Below, in pieces: positions 33,712 through 41,075 of a stretch of DNA of 64,000 nt (within the stretch, counting starts at the first letter, position 1; each line of letters begins with the position of its first letter). This stretch comes from Pseudobacter ginsenosidimutans (lineage in GTDB: Bacteria > Bacteroidota > Bacteroidia > Chitinophagales > Chitinophagaceae), in contig NZ_CP042431.1 of assembly GCF_007970185.1 (NCBI RefSeq), forward strand, positions 806,001-870,000, given 5' to 3'. A model generated the notes under the pieces. The model saw only the letters and a program-made list of their open reading frames with translations, did not search any database and was not told the origin of the DNA. The position numbers and the translations under genes are program-made.

Positions 33712-35208
33712 GTGATCAAAAAACTGGATATACTTGTACTCAGGGCATTTATAGGCCCTTTTATCGCCACCTTTTTCCTCACACTCTTTGTGCTGATCCT
33801 TCAATTCTTCTGGTTGTGGATAGACGATTTCGTTGGTAAAGGGATCGATGGCTTCGTAATGCTGCGCCTCATCACCTATCTCAGCGCCACCCTGGTACCA
33901 CTCGCCCTTCCCCTTGCCGTATTGCTCAGTAGTATCATGACCTTCGGTAACCTCGGGGAAACATTCGAACTGGTAGCCATCAAATCAGCGGGCATCGGCC
34001 TCATGCGCTTCATGCGCCCCCTGCTGATAGTAGCTGCCTTTCTCTCCGTTCTGGCCTTCCTCTTCAATAACTACGTGATCCCCGTAGCCAATCTGAAGAT
34101 GAGAACACTGCATTCAGATCTTATCAATAAAAAACCTGCCTTCGATCTCAAAGAAGGCGTATTCTATACCACCATTCCCGGTTTTGCATTGAAGGTGGGA
34201 AAGAAAGAACAGGACTCGATCCTTCACAATGTGATCATCTATGAAGAAGCCAGAACACAGCTTCAGGATAATATGATCGCAGCACGCCGCGGCGTAATGA
34301 AAGTAACGCCGGACAAAATGTTTCTCGAATTCAAACTTCAGGATGGATGGCGCTACCAGGAAGAAGGCAACCGCAATACCACCAATACACAGTTCACACG
34401 CCTCGGCTTCAAGGAATACAAAAAGATCCTGGACCTCAGCGCACTCGCTTTCAATCAAACATCAGACAGCGTATATCGCAACCGTTACGAGATGCTCAAC
34501 GTTCGACAACTGAGCATTGTGATCGATTCACTGGATCGCGATACCAAAAAAGTGGAAGACCGCACGCGAAGCGACCTTCAGGTATACCTCACCTTCAATA
34601 AATATCTGGATACAGGCTGGACCAAAGTGAAGGCCCCAGCTGTTCCGGACTCCATCAAATCATTCGCCCAGCTCATTCCGGACAGTCTCCGCAGCTCAGT
34701 GGTTGACATGGCCGCATCATATGCCAGCTCCATGAAATCCGCTGTGGAAGGCAGTTCTATCGAATACGAGAACAAGCGCAAAGACCTTCGTCTCCACCTC
34801 ATGACCTGGCATGAGAAGATCACCATGTCGCTTGCAGTGCTGGTACTCTTCCTGATCGGTGCGCCGCTTGGCTCCATCGTACGCAAGGGTGGGATCGGAA
34901 CACCTGTTGTGTTTGCCGTGATTTTCTTCGTGATCTTCTTCCTGTTGAACAACTTCGGAAAGAAATTCGTGAAGGAAGATGTACTTACACCACTGGGAGG
35001 CATGTGGATGGCCACTTTCGTGCTGGTGCCGATCGGCATGTTCCTCATCTGGAAAGCGCTGCATGATTCGCAACTCTTCAACAAAGAATTCTACTATCGT
35101 GTGTTCAGAGGCGTTAGAAAGATGATTGCCAAGATCAGGAAGCCGAAGAATGAAGTGGGGTTGGCTACGAGTGCTGTTCCTCCGTCTTCTGATGATGATG
35201 TAGCTTAA
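33712..35208 (+). CDS. LptF/LptG-family permease
   Basis: This 498-residue inner-membrane permease of the YjgP/YjgQ family, with the LptB ATPase, extracts lipopolysaccharide for transport to the outer membrane. The GTG at 33712 (MIKKLDILVLRAFIGPF) is the family start; longer frames overlap the divergent gene. Three N-terminal membrane segments (about residues 13-35, 58-80, 100-122), a large periplasmic region and three C-terminal segments (from about 360) are visible, as in LptF/G. The GTG lies 24 nt from the divergent gene start. Which of LptF or LptG it is cannot be decided. Confidence 0.88.
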   Translation: MIKKLDILVLRAFIGPFIATFFLTLFVLILQFFWLWIDDFVGKGIDGFVMLRLITYLSATLVPLALPLAVLLSSIMTFGNLGETFELVAIKSAGIGLMRFMRPLLIVAAFLSVLAFLFNNYVIPVANLKMRTLHSDLINKKPAFDLKEGVFYTTIPGFALKVGKKEQDSILHNVIIYEEARTQLQDNMIAARRGVMKVTPDKMFLEFKLQDGWRYQEEGNRNTTNTQFTRLGFKEYKKILDLSALAFNQTSDSVYRNRYEMLNVRQLSIVIDSLDRDTKKVEDRTRSDLQVYLTFNKYLDTGWTKVKAPAVPDSIKSFAQLIPDSLRSSVVDMAASYASSMKSAVEGSSIEYENKRKDLRLHLMTWHEKITMSLAVLVLFLIGAPLGSIVRKGGIGTPVVFAVIFFVIFFLLNNFGKKFVKEDVLTPLGGMWMATFVLVPIGMFLIWKALHDSQLFNKEFYYRVFRGVRKMIAKIRKPKNEVGLATSAVPPSSDDDVA

Positions 35209-35220
35209 TTTTTTTCGTCG

Positions 35221-35363
35221 CAAAGGGATATGAACGCCGGCTGGAAAACAAACCAGCGCGGGAGGATATATTTTGAGCTGTGGGTTGGTGAGATTGGGCT
35301 ATAGTAATTCTATCGGGCTTTTTCGCGTATGTTTTCAAGGCCGGACTTTTCATATCACCTTTG
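35221..35363 (+). ncRNA. Candidate structured RNA, copy A
   Basis: A 143-nt element is closed by a helix: 35221-35226 with 35358-35363, then 35227-35234 with 35349-35356, with one bulged base at 35357. An inner helix follows (35237-35241 with 35340-35344) and then GAAAACA (35244-35250) with TGTTTTC (35330-35336). The core shares blocks with copy B at 40891-41032: GGCTGnAAAACA, CGCGGGAG, TTGGnGAGAT and TATGTTTT, in the same order and spacing. The closing helix sequences of the two copies differ entirely, yet each is complementary. It begins 12 nt after the LptF/G stop. Family and function are unknown. Confidence 0.65.
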
Positions 35364-35392
35364 CTCCATCACGATGCAGGTGCAGCTTTTTT
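35356..35392 (+). terminator. Hairpin with T-run overlapping the end of element A
   Basis: Bases 35356-35360 pair with 35378-35382, extended by two GC pairs, and six T residues follow at 35387-35392. The left arm is the same stretch that closes element A, so the two structures exclude each other. It could end the LptF/G transcript or the RNA of element A. Confidence 0.5.
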
Positions 35393-35750
35393 GTACGAAG
35401 GAACATTATTCATTTCTATTGGCATCTTCAAACAACTTCTTCGATGCATAACTGAATGGAGCAATATCTATACCGATCAATCAGCGGAAAACATTCTCAG
35501 CATTCACCAGGTCTGATGGCAAGCCTGCATTCAATCACTCATTCGCACAGAAGATTTTTCTCGCCAGCTTAGTATGTCCATCAGCGTTAGGGTATAGCAA
35601 TTGCGGCCTCCGAAACGTAAGCGATGAAGCCCAACAGAATTACCGAACCCATCATCTTCCCTTACAAAAGCCCATCACTATTCTCACGCGCTGGTTCGTT
35701 TCACAGCCGGAATTGTTATACCCTCACGCGAAAAAGCCACTTCAAAAAGG

Positions 35751-36449
35751 CTAGAAATTTGGCTGCAGCGGATGCCTGGTATAGAATTCCAGCACATGCG
35801 CAACTACTTCTTCGGGTGTATCCGCAATTTTGAGGAGATCGAGGTCTTCTGGCGAGATATTGGAAGCCTGTTTCAGCATGATGTCCTGCATCCAGGCAAC
35901 GAGGCCGCTCCAGTAGTCGGCGCCAACGAGGATCAGGGGAACCTGCAACATTTTGCCTGTCTGGATGAGGGTGATCACTTCGAAGAATTCGTCCATCGTT
36001 CCGAATCCGCCAGGCATCATTACGAAGCCCTGAGAGTATTTGGTGAACATGACCTTTCTTACGAAGAAATAATCGAAATCGAGATTGGCATCGCGGTCGA
36101 TGAAAGGGTTGGAATGCTGCTCGAAAGGCAGATCGATATTGAGACCCACGGATTTGCCGGAACCAAGCTGGGCGCCTTTATTGGCGGCTTCCATGATACC
36201 AGGGCCGCCACCGGAGATGATACCGAAGCCTTCTTCCGCCAGCCTTTTGGAGATCTGAACTGTGAGCTCGTAATGAGGATGCCCGGGTTGAGTGCGGGCA
36301 GAACCGAAAACGGAAATGCAGGGACCAATCTTGGCAAGCGCTTCAAATCCATCAACAAATTCAGCCATGATCTTGAAGATCTGCCAGCTGCTGTGCGCTT
36401 TGCTCTCTGACCACCTGCGTTGCTTACTCTTGCGGATCGTGTCGTTCAT
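35751..36449 (-). CDS. LOG-family protein (TIGR00730 type)
   Basis: This 232-residue Rossmann-fold protein is of the LOG/lysine-decarboxylase-like family, some members of which hydrolyse nucleoside 5'-monophosphates such as cytokinin ribosides. It has the phosphate-binding signatures GGGPGIMEAANKGA near residue 81 and PGGFGTMDEFFEVITLIQTGK near residue 147, plus the arginine-containing VRKVMFTKYS segment. It is the longer variant with an N-terminal extension (KQRRWSESKAHSSWQIFKI). A second, shorter LOG protein lies beyond the symporter gene on the other strand. The physiological substrate is unknown. Confidence 0.86.
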   Translation of the reverse strand: MNDTIRKSKQRRWSESKAHSSWQIFKIMAEFVDGFEALAKIGPCISVFGSARTQPGHPHYELTVQISKRLAEEGFGIISGGGPGIMEAANKGAQLGSGKSVGLNIDLPFEQHSNPFIDRDANLDFDYFFVRKVMFTKYSQGFVMMPGGFGTMDEFFEVITLIQTGKMLQVPLILVGADYWSGLVAWMQDIMLKQASNISPEDLDLLKIADTPEEVVAHVLEFYTRHPLQPNF

Positions 36450-36475
36450 ACTTTGCGTTTAGGGGTGAAGACAAG

Positions 36476-36523
36476 GAATGCCATCCTTTGGTCTCCCGTT
36501 GGGAGCGTAGAGGGATGGCATTC
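36476..36523 (-). other. Nested inverted repeat downstream of the symporter gene
   Basis: Perfect 11-base arms (36476-36486 and 36513-36523) enclose a second small hairpin (ctccc/gggag, 36493-36505). It lies between the symporter stop and the LOG gene start. The T-run on the minus strand is weak, so it is a possible terminator or processing site only. Confidence 0.45.
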
Positions 36524-36551
36524 TATTCATTTAAACGCAGTAACGGGCTAT

Positions 36552-38009
36552 TTAGTTTACCCGGAGAGCGGCTTTTTTTGATACCAGCAGCAAACCGATA
36601 AAGGTGAGGCCGCCATTAATGATCAGGAGTTCCAGGCCAATCTCGAAATCCCCGAAAAGCGATTTCTGGAAAATATCGAGCACCAGGCAGATCAGGGGCG
36701 CCACCACACAAATAATGGGTGCCAACTGATCGTTCACCACACGTTTGGTGAGGATACCGAAACTGAAAAGACCCAGCAGCGGACCATAAGTGTAAGCCGC
36801 AATCTTAAGGATCACACCGATCATACTGTTATTGTTGATCCATTCAAATACCATCACAAAAAGGAGGAAGATCGCTGCAAAAATGAGGTGTGTACGCTGA
36901 CGGATCTTTTTCTTCTCAGCATCGCTCCAGTCCTGTCTTCTCTGCATTCCCAGGATATCGATACAGAAAGAAGAAGTGAGAGCCGTGATAGCGCCATCCG
37001 CACTCGGGAAGAGTGCAGAGATCAGCGCGATGATGAATACCACGGAGATCAGCGGCGTCATATGGTTCAGCGCCACTTCAGGGAAGAGCTTATCGCCGGT
37101 GGCTGTGATGCCCTGCTGTGCCGCGTATATGTGCAGTAATCCACCCAATACCAGGAAGAGACCAATCACCACGAACATGATGATGCTCAGCGTTACCACA
37201 TTCTTCTGTGCATCTTTGAGGGTTTTCACGGAGATATTCTTTTGCATCATCTCCTGGTCCATACCCGTCATAGTTATAGTAATGAAAGCCCCCGCCAATA
37301 TCTGTTTGACAAAAAAGAATTTACTGTCGGGATTGGTGAAGAATACTTTGGAATAACCTTCCTCGCCCATGACGCTGAGACTTTGACCAAGGCTCATATC
37401 CATCTTGTTGAGAATGTAGATCACACACACTACAAGACCGAGCAGCATACAGGTGGTTTGAAGTGTATCTGTATACACGATGGTTTTCACACCGCCTTCA
37501 TAAGTGTACAACAGGATCATCAGCAGGATGATCAGTGTGGTGGCCCAGAAAGGCACGCCGAAGCTGCTGAGGATTGTGTCCTGCAGGATCTTCACCACCA
37601 GGTACAATCGCGCTGTGGCGCCGAGCGTGCGGCTGAGGATGAAGAAAGAAGCACCGGTTTTGTACGATTTGAAACCAAGCCTTGTGCTCAGGTAATTGTA
37701 AATGGAAGTGAGATTGAGCTTGTAATACAACGGAAGCAAAACAAATGCGATCACCATATAACCGATAAAATAACCGATCATGATCTGGAAATACGCAAAG
37801 GATTCTTTTCCTACGGCACCGGGAACACTTACGAAAGTTACACCACTCAGTGATGTTCCGATCATACCAAAAGCCACCAGCATCCAATTGGAATTACGGT
37901 TACCGATGAAGAAAGAATCATTGTTAGAGTTACGGGAAGTGAAGTACGCTACCGCCAGAAGCAGCACAAAATAGCCTACCACGAATGTGAACAGCATGGA
38001 AGCCGACAT
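36552..38009 (-). CDS. Sodium:solute symporter (SSS family)
   Basis: This 485-residue inner-membrane transporter has about 13 hydrophobic segments. SSS-family features are visible: GTSLSGVTFVSVPG near residue 52 in the first core helix, YEGGVKTIVYTDTLQTTCM near residue 168 and the sodium-site region PSADGAITALTSSFCIDIL near residue 345. It would import a small solute (sugar, amino acid or organic acid) with sodium; the substrate cannot be read from sequence. It stands alone between two LOG-family genes. Confidence 0.88.
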   Translation of the reverse strand: MSASMLFTFVVGYFVLLLAVAYFTSRNSNNDSFFIGNRNSNWMLVAFGMIGTSLSGVTFVSVPGAVGKESFAYFQIMIGYFIGYMVIAFVLLPLYYKLNLTSIYNYLSTRLGFKSYKTGASFFILSRTLGATARLYLVVKILQDTILSSFGVPFWATTLIILLMILLYTYEGGVKTIVYTDTLQTTCMLLGLVVCVIYILNKMDMSLGQSLSVMGEEGYSKVFFTNPDSKFFFVKQILAGAFITITMTGMDQEMMQKNISVKTLKDAQKNVVTLSIIMFVVIGLFLVLGGLLHIYAAQQGITATGDKLFPEVALNHMTPLISVVFIIALISALFPSADGAITALTSSFCIDILGMQRRQDWSDAEKKKIRQRTHLIFAAIFLLFVMVFEWINNNSMIGVILKIAAYTYGPLLGLFSFGILTKRVVNDQLAPIICVVAPLICLVLDIFQKSLFGDFEIGLELLIINGGLTFIGLLLVSKKAALRVN

Positions 38010-38140
38010 AAGCTTAAAGAATTAATAGTGATCTTCTACAAAATTTTCGCGGGCTGAAGGTAGGAAAATTGTCACCAAAATTGCATACAATCCACTTACC
38101 TTAGCAAGAGTTTCAGATTGCTGAAACCAAAGACATCCAT

Positions 38141-38680
38141 ATGAAGATTGAATCTGTAGCGGTTTTCTGCGGATCTAAACCCGGACAACACCCCATTTAC
38201 GCCCAGCATGCGGCAGAATTAGGAAAATTCATCGCCATCCTTGGACTCAAACTCGTGTATGGAGGCGGAAACAAAGGCCTGATGGGCACTGTAGCCAATG
38301 CAGTTCTCCTCAATGAAGGCAAGGTGATGGGCGTAATGCCCAAGATCCTCGTTGATTGGGAACAACAACACGAATCGCTTTCCGAGCTCGCCATCGTACC
38401 CGACATGCATACGCGCAAAAAGATGATGTACGATCTCTGTGACGCCGCTATCATCCTTCCCGGCGGATTCGGCACCCTCGACGAGCTTTTTGAAATGGTG
38501 ACCTGGAACCAACTCAAGATCCACGATAAAAAGATCTATATCCTCAACTCCAACGGATTTTACAAACACCTGCTGGGACACCTGAACCAAATGCAGAAAG
38601 ATGGCTTCCTCTATGAAGGCGTTACAGACAGGATCATCGTTTGTGATACACCAGTTGAGCTCTTCAACAAGATCGGATAA
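38141..38680 (+). CDS. LOG-family protein (cytokinin riboside 5'-monophosphate phosphoribohydrolase type)
   Basis: This 179-residue compact LOG protein starts SVAVFCGSKPGQHP and carries GGGNKGLMGTVANAVL near residue 44 and PGGFGTLDELFEMVTWNQL near residue 108, the hallmark phosphoribohydrolase motif. Members release a free base from nucleoside monophosphates. It is divergent from the symporter gene. A near-consensus -7 box (TACCTTAG) lies about 40 nt upstream. It ends 23 nt before a strong bidirectional terminator. Confidence 0.88.
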   Translation: MKIESVAVFCGSKPGQHPIYAQHAAELGKFIAILGLKLVYGGGNKGLMGTVANAVLLNEGKVMGVMPKILVDWEQQHESLSELAIVPDMHTRKKMMYDLCDAAIILPGGFGTLDELFEMVTWNQLKIHDKKIYILNSNGFYKHLLGHLNQMQKDGFLYEGVTDRIIVCDTPVELFNKIG

Positions 38681-38702
38681 GATCTCACAACTCATAAAAG
38701 CA

Positions 38703-38727
38703 AAAGCCCTGAACAATTCAGGGCTTT
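38703..38727. terminator. Bidirectional intrinsic terminator
   Basis: A perfect 11-bp stem (38703-38713 with 38717-38727) with a 3-base loop has A residues before and T residues after, so it can work in both directions. It separates the convergent LOG and outer-membrane-protein genes. Confidence 0.8.
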
Positions 38728-38753
38728 CGTTTATCATCAATTCATTTGGATCA

Positions 38754-39329
38754 TCAGAATCCTACATTGTAACCGAATGTATAGAAGGCCCTGTTCTGAT
38801 AAGGCGAACGATCATTCTGCAAAAGATCGTACTGCACCATCGCAACAAAGGAACCCCTGCCTCCGGTTGGGATCACAGCGCCGGCGCCACCTAACAAAGA
38901 AGGCACTACCTGCGGATCAAGTTTGGCCTGCGTTCCATCGGTATACTTTATCTTACCCCAAACATAGTTTGCTTCAGGTTGCAATTGCAACAGGATGTAA
39001 TCGATCGGATAAACCCTTCCGAAAATATTCAAGCCGGCATTTCCGTACGTCTCCTTGTAATCCGCGCCTACATTGTATCTGCGCTTGTAGCTGGAGTAGA
39101 GGAAATTCACACCACCACCAGCAGCGAGATACCTGTTGAAACGATATCCGATCTGCGGAGACACATTCACCAATGTATAATCGCCAAAGCTCAAACCGAA
39201 GTTGCCTCCGAAGAAAAGGTTATCCCTGTTGAAACCTTTCTGAGCAGGAGGTTCTTCCACCGGCCGTTGCTGTGCCTTTACAGCCAGTGTGCCAAACAAT
39301 AAAAAGGCAGCCAATGCAAAATGCTTCAT
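38754..39329 (-). CDS. Small outer-membrane beta-barrel protein
   Basis: This predicted outer-membrane protein of about 190 residues has a signal peptide (MKHFALAAFLLFGTLAVKAQ). I take the ATG at 39327-39329; another ATG two codons upstream is possible. The mature part alternates hydrophobic residues in short strands rich in Gly, Tyr and Asn (LFFGGNFGLSFGDYTLVNVSPQIGYRF), typical of an eight-stranded barrel. The C-terminus ends in an aromatic strand (FYTFGYNVGF). The function is unknown; it may be structural. The next upstream gene, GlcD-like, is 33 nt away in the same direction. Confidence 0.78.
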   Translation of the reverse strand: MKHFALAAFLLFGTLAVKAQQRPVEEPPAQKGFNRDNLFFGGNFGLSFGDYTLVNVSPQIGYRFNRYLAAGGGVNFLYSSYKRRYNVGADYKETYGNAGLNIFGRVYPIDYILLQLQPEANYVWGKIKYTDGTQAKLDPQVVPSLLGGAGAVIPTGGRGSFVAMVQYDLLQNDRSPYQNRAFYTFGYNVGF

Positions 39330-39368
39330 TGCCATATTGATGTAGTTGAGTGTAAGCGCCGGGCTGAA

Positions 39369-40787
39369 CTACAGGTCGAAAATCTTTCCTGCGTTCAGGA
39401 TATTATTAGGATCGAAGGTTTTCTTGATGCCGCGCATCAGTTGCAGTTGCGTTTCATTGAACACAATATCGATATAATTCTTCTGGATCAGACCAATACC
39501 GTGCTCGCCACTGATAGTTCCCCCCAGTTTATGCACCAGGGCAAACAATGCTTTGATACCGGCTATCAGCTGCGGATCATCAGCGCTGTTGGCAACACCT
39601 TCTTTCTTGATGCGGATATGCAGGTTACCATCACCGGCATGTCCGTAACAAACAGCTTTGAATCCGTATTCTATCCCCAGCGCTTTTACGCCACGGATCA
39701 ATCCGGGCAGCTCTGCTCTGGGCACCACGGTATCTTCTTCCACTGTATAGCCATCCACTTTTACAGCTTCGGCTGTTCTCCGGCGGAGTTTCCAGAGTTC
39801 CGCTTTCTGTTGTGCGTCATCCGCAAAATACACTTCACCTGCCTCATATTCTGTTAAGAGCGTGCTAATTGCCTCCATCTCCACCATGAGGGTATCCAGA
39901 TGGTTGCCATCCACTTCAATGATGAGATGCGCAGCAGTATCATCAGTTACAGGTACTACAGCGCTGTCTACAAATTTACTCACGATCTTCAATGCATCGA
40001 TCTCCACCAGCTCCAATGCAGAAGGCGTGAAGCCCGCACGGAAGATAGCGCTCACTGCTTCACCTGCTTTTTCAAGGCTCTGGAAAGGCACCAGCATCAG
40101 CAGATCATATTTAGGAAGAGGGATCAGCTTCAAAACGATCTTGGTAACAATGCCCAGTGTGCCTTCGCTACCAACTACCAATTGCGTGAGGTTGTAACCG
40201 GTAGAATTCTTCAGCACATTGGCGCCGGTCCAGATGATCTCTCCGGTTGGCAGCACCAGTTCAAGGTTCAGTACGTAATCCTTTACCACACCATATTTCA
40301 CGGCTTTGGGACCACCACTGTTCTCTGCAATATTACCACCAATGAAACAGGACCCGCGGCTACTGGGATCAGGAGGATAGAAGAGCCCTTTTTCTTTCAC
40401 TGCATTCTGCAACACTTCCGTGATCACACCAGGTTCTGTGATCACCTGCAAATTCCTTTCATCGATATGAACAATGGAATTCATGCGGTCAGTAGAGATC
40501 AGCACACCACCGAGATTTGGCAGCGCACCACCACTAAGGCCTGTACCTGCGCCACGGGGCGTAACAGGAATACGGTCTTTGTTACAGATCTTCATCACTG
40601 CTGAAATCTCTTCAGCTGTTCTTGGTCTCAATACAACTTCGGGGGGGAAGAGCAGGTGTTCGGTTTCATCATGCCCGTAATTGTTGAGCGATTCTTCATC
40701 CAGCAACACATATTGCTCTCCAACGATCTGCCGGAATGCATCGATATGCGTTGCAGTCAGGGTTCCTTTAATTGCCACAGTCTCCAT
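39369..40787 (-). CDS. GlcD-like FAD-linked oxidase (2-hydroxyacid dehydrogenase)
   Basis: This 472-residue flavoprotein is of the vanillyl-alcohol-oxidase/GlcD family that oxidises D-lactate or glycolate. The FAD-binding domain shows PVTPRGAGTGLSGGALPNLGG near residue 75, PDPSSRGSCFIGGNIAENSGG near 137 and VVGSEGTLGIVTKIVL near 203. The C-terminal catalytic domain contains CYGHAGDGNLHIRI near residue 378 and GTISGEHGIGLIQKNY near 425, whose His residues are expected at the active site. GlcE/GlcF partners are not present. Exact substrate uncertain. Confidence 0.9.
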   Translation of the reverse strand: METVAIKGTLTATHIDAFRQIVGEQYVLLDEESLNNYGHDETEHLLFPPEVVLRPRTAEEISAVMKICNKDRIPVTPRGAGTGLSGGALPNLGGVLISTDRMNSIVHIDERNLQVITEPGVITEVLQNAVKEKGLFYPPDPSSRGSCFIGGNIAENSGGPKAVKYGVVKDYVLNLELVLPTGEIIWTGANVLKNSTGYNLTQLVVGSEGTLGIVTKIVLKLIPLPKYDLLMLVPFQSLEKAGEAVSAIFRAGFTPSALELVEIDALKIVSKFVDSAVVPVTDDTAAHLIIEVDGNHLDTLMVEMEAISTLLTEYEAGEVYFADDAQQKAELWKLRRRTAEAVKVDGYTVEEDTVVPRAELPGLIRGVKALGIEYGFKAVCYGHAGDGNLHIRIKKEGVANSADDPQLIAGIKALFALVHKLGGTISGEHGIGLIQKNYIDIVFNETQLQLMRGIKKTFDPNNILNAGKIFDL

Positions 40788-40890
40788 TTTTTTCCTGGGG
40801 TGGTTAAAATTTGGTCAATAATGCTGTTTATTGAAAAACGGACTCAAAAATCGGTTAAAAGCGGCAAATAATACCGGTTTTTTTATGCTC

Positions 40891-41032
40891 GCCGGGGTAT
40901 GCTGTATGCGGGCTGTAAAACATACCGTCGCGGGAGAATGAATATGAACGTTTGTTTGGAGAGATGGGACCGTAGCGCTGATGCAGCTTCTGCGCTTATG
41001 TTTTGAAGGCCCGCATACAGCATACCTCCGGC
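40891..41032 (+). ncRNA. Candidate structured RNA, copy B
   Basis: A 142-nt element is closed by a perfect 18-bp helix (40896-40913 with 41009-41026) plus an outer 5-bp helix (40891-40895 with 41028-41032), with one bulged base at 41027. Inside, AAAACATA (40917-40924) pairs perfectly with TATGTTTT (40997-41004). The core blocks match copy A. A T40916-G41005 contact pairs only if the plus strand is the RNA, which sets the orientation. It lies in the 288-nt gap between the GT-C-like gene and the GlcD gene, antisense to both. No protein is plausible here. Confidence 0.68.
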
Positions 41033-41047
41033 TCATTCCGCTGGAGG
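41025..41047 (+). other. Hairpin overlapping the end of element B
   Basis: Bases 41025-41032 pair with 41040-41047 (8 bp including one G-U on the plus strand, 7-base loop). The left arm is also the 3' strand of the outer helix of element B, so the two folds exclude each other. No T-run follows, unlike in copy A. Confidence 0.5.
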
Positions 41048-41075
41048 TGTAACTGGAGAATGTGCTGATTATGTG

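Larger units (their letters stand above)
35209..35750. other. 542-nt non-coding region downstream of the LptF/G gene
   Basis: No credible gene is seen. It starts with structured element A (35221-35363) and an adjoining hairpin with T-run (to 35392). The remaining 360 nt (35393-35750) have no repeat, promoter or frame I can support. Short open frames here lack start context and protein-like composition. Confidence 0.6.

Noticed and set aside
35273-35833. Two short plus-strand frames in the gap after the LptF/G gene.
   Set aside because: One lies inside the structured element and the other runs into the LOG gene on the opposite strand; composition is not protein-like.
35221-41047. The two structured elements as retron msr-msd RNAs, integron attC sites, hammerhead/twister ribozymes or MITEs.
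   Set aside because: No reverse transcriptase or integrase is in the window, the attC end motifs and ribozyme cores are absent (a CTGATG in copy B lacks the rest of a hammerhead), and a MITE would keep its terminal repeats identical and show target duplications, which I do not see.
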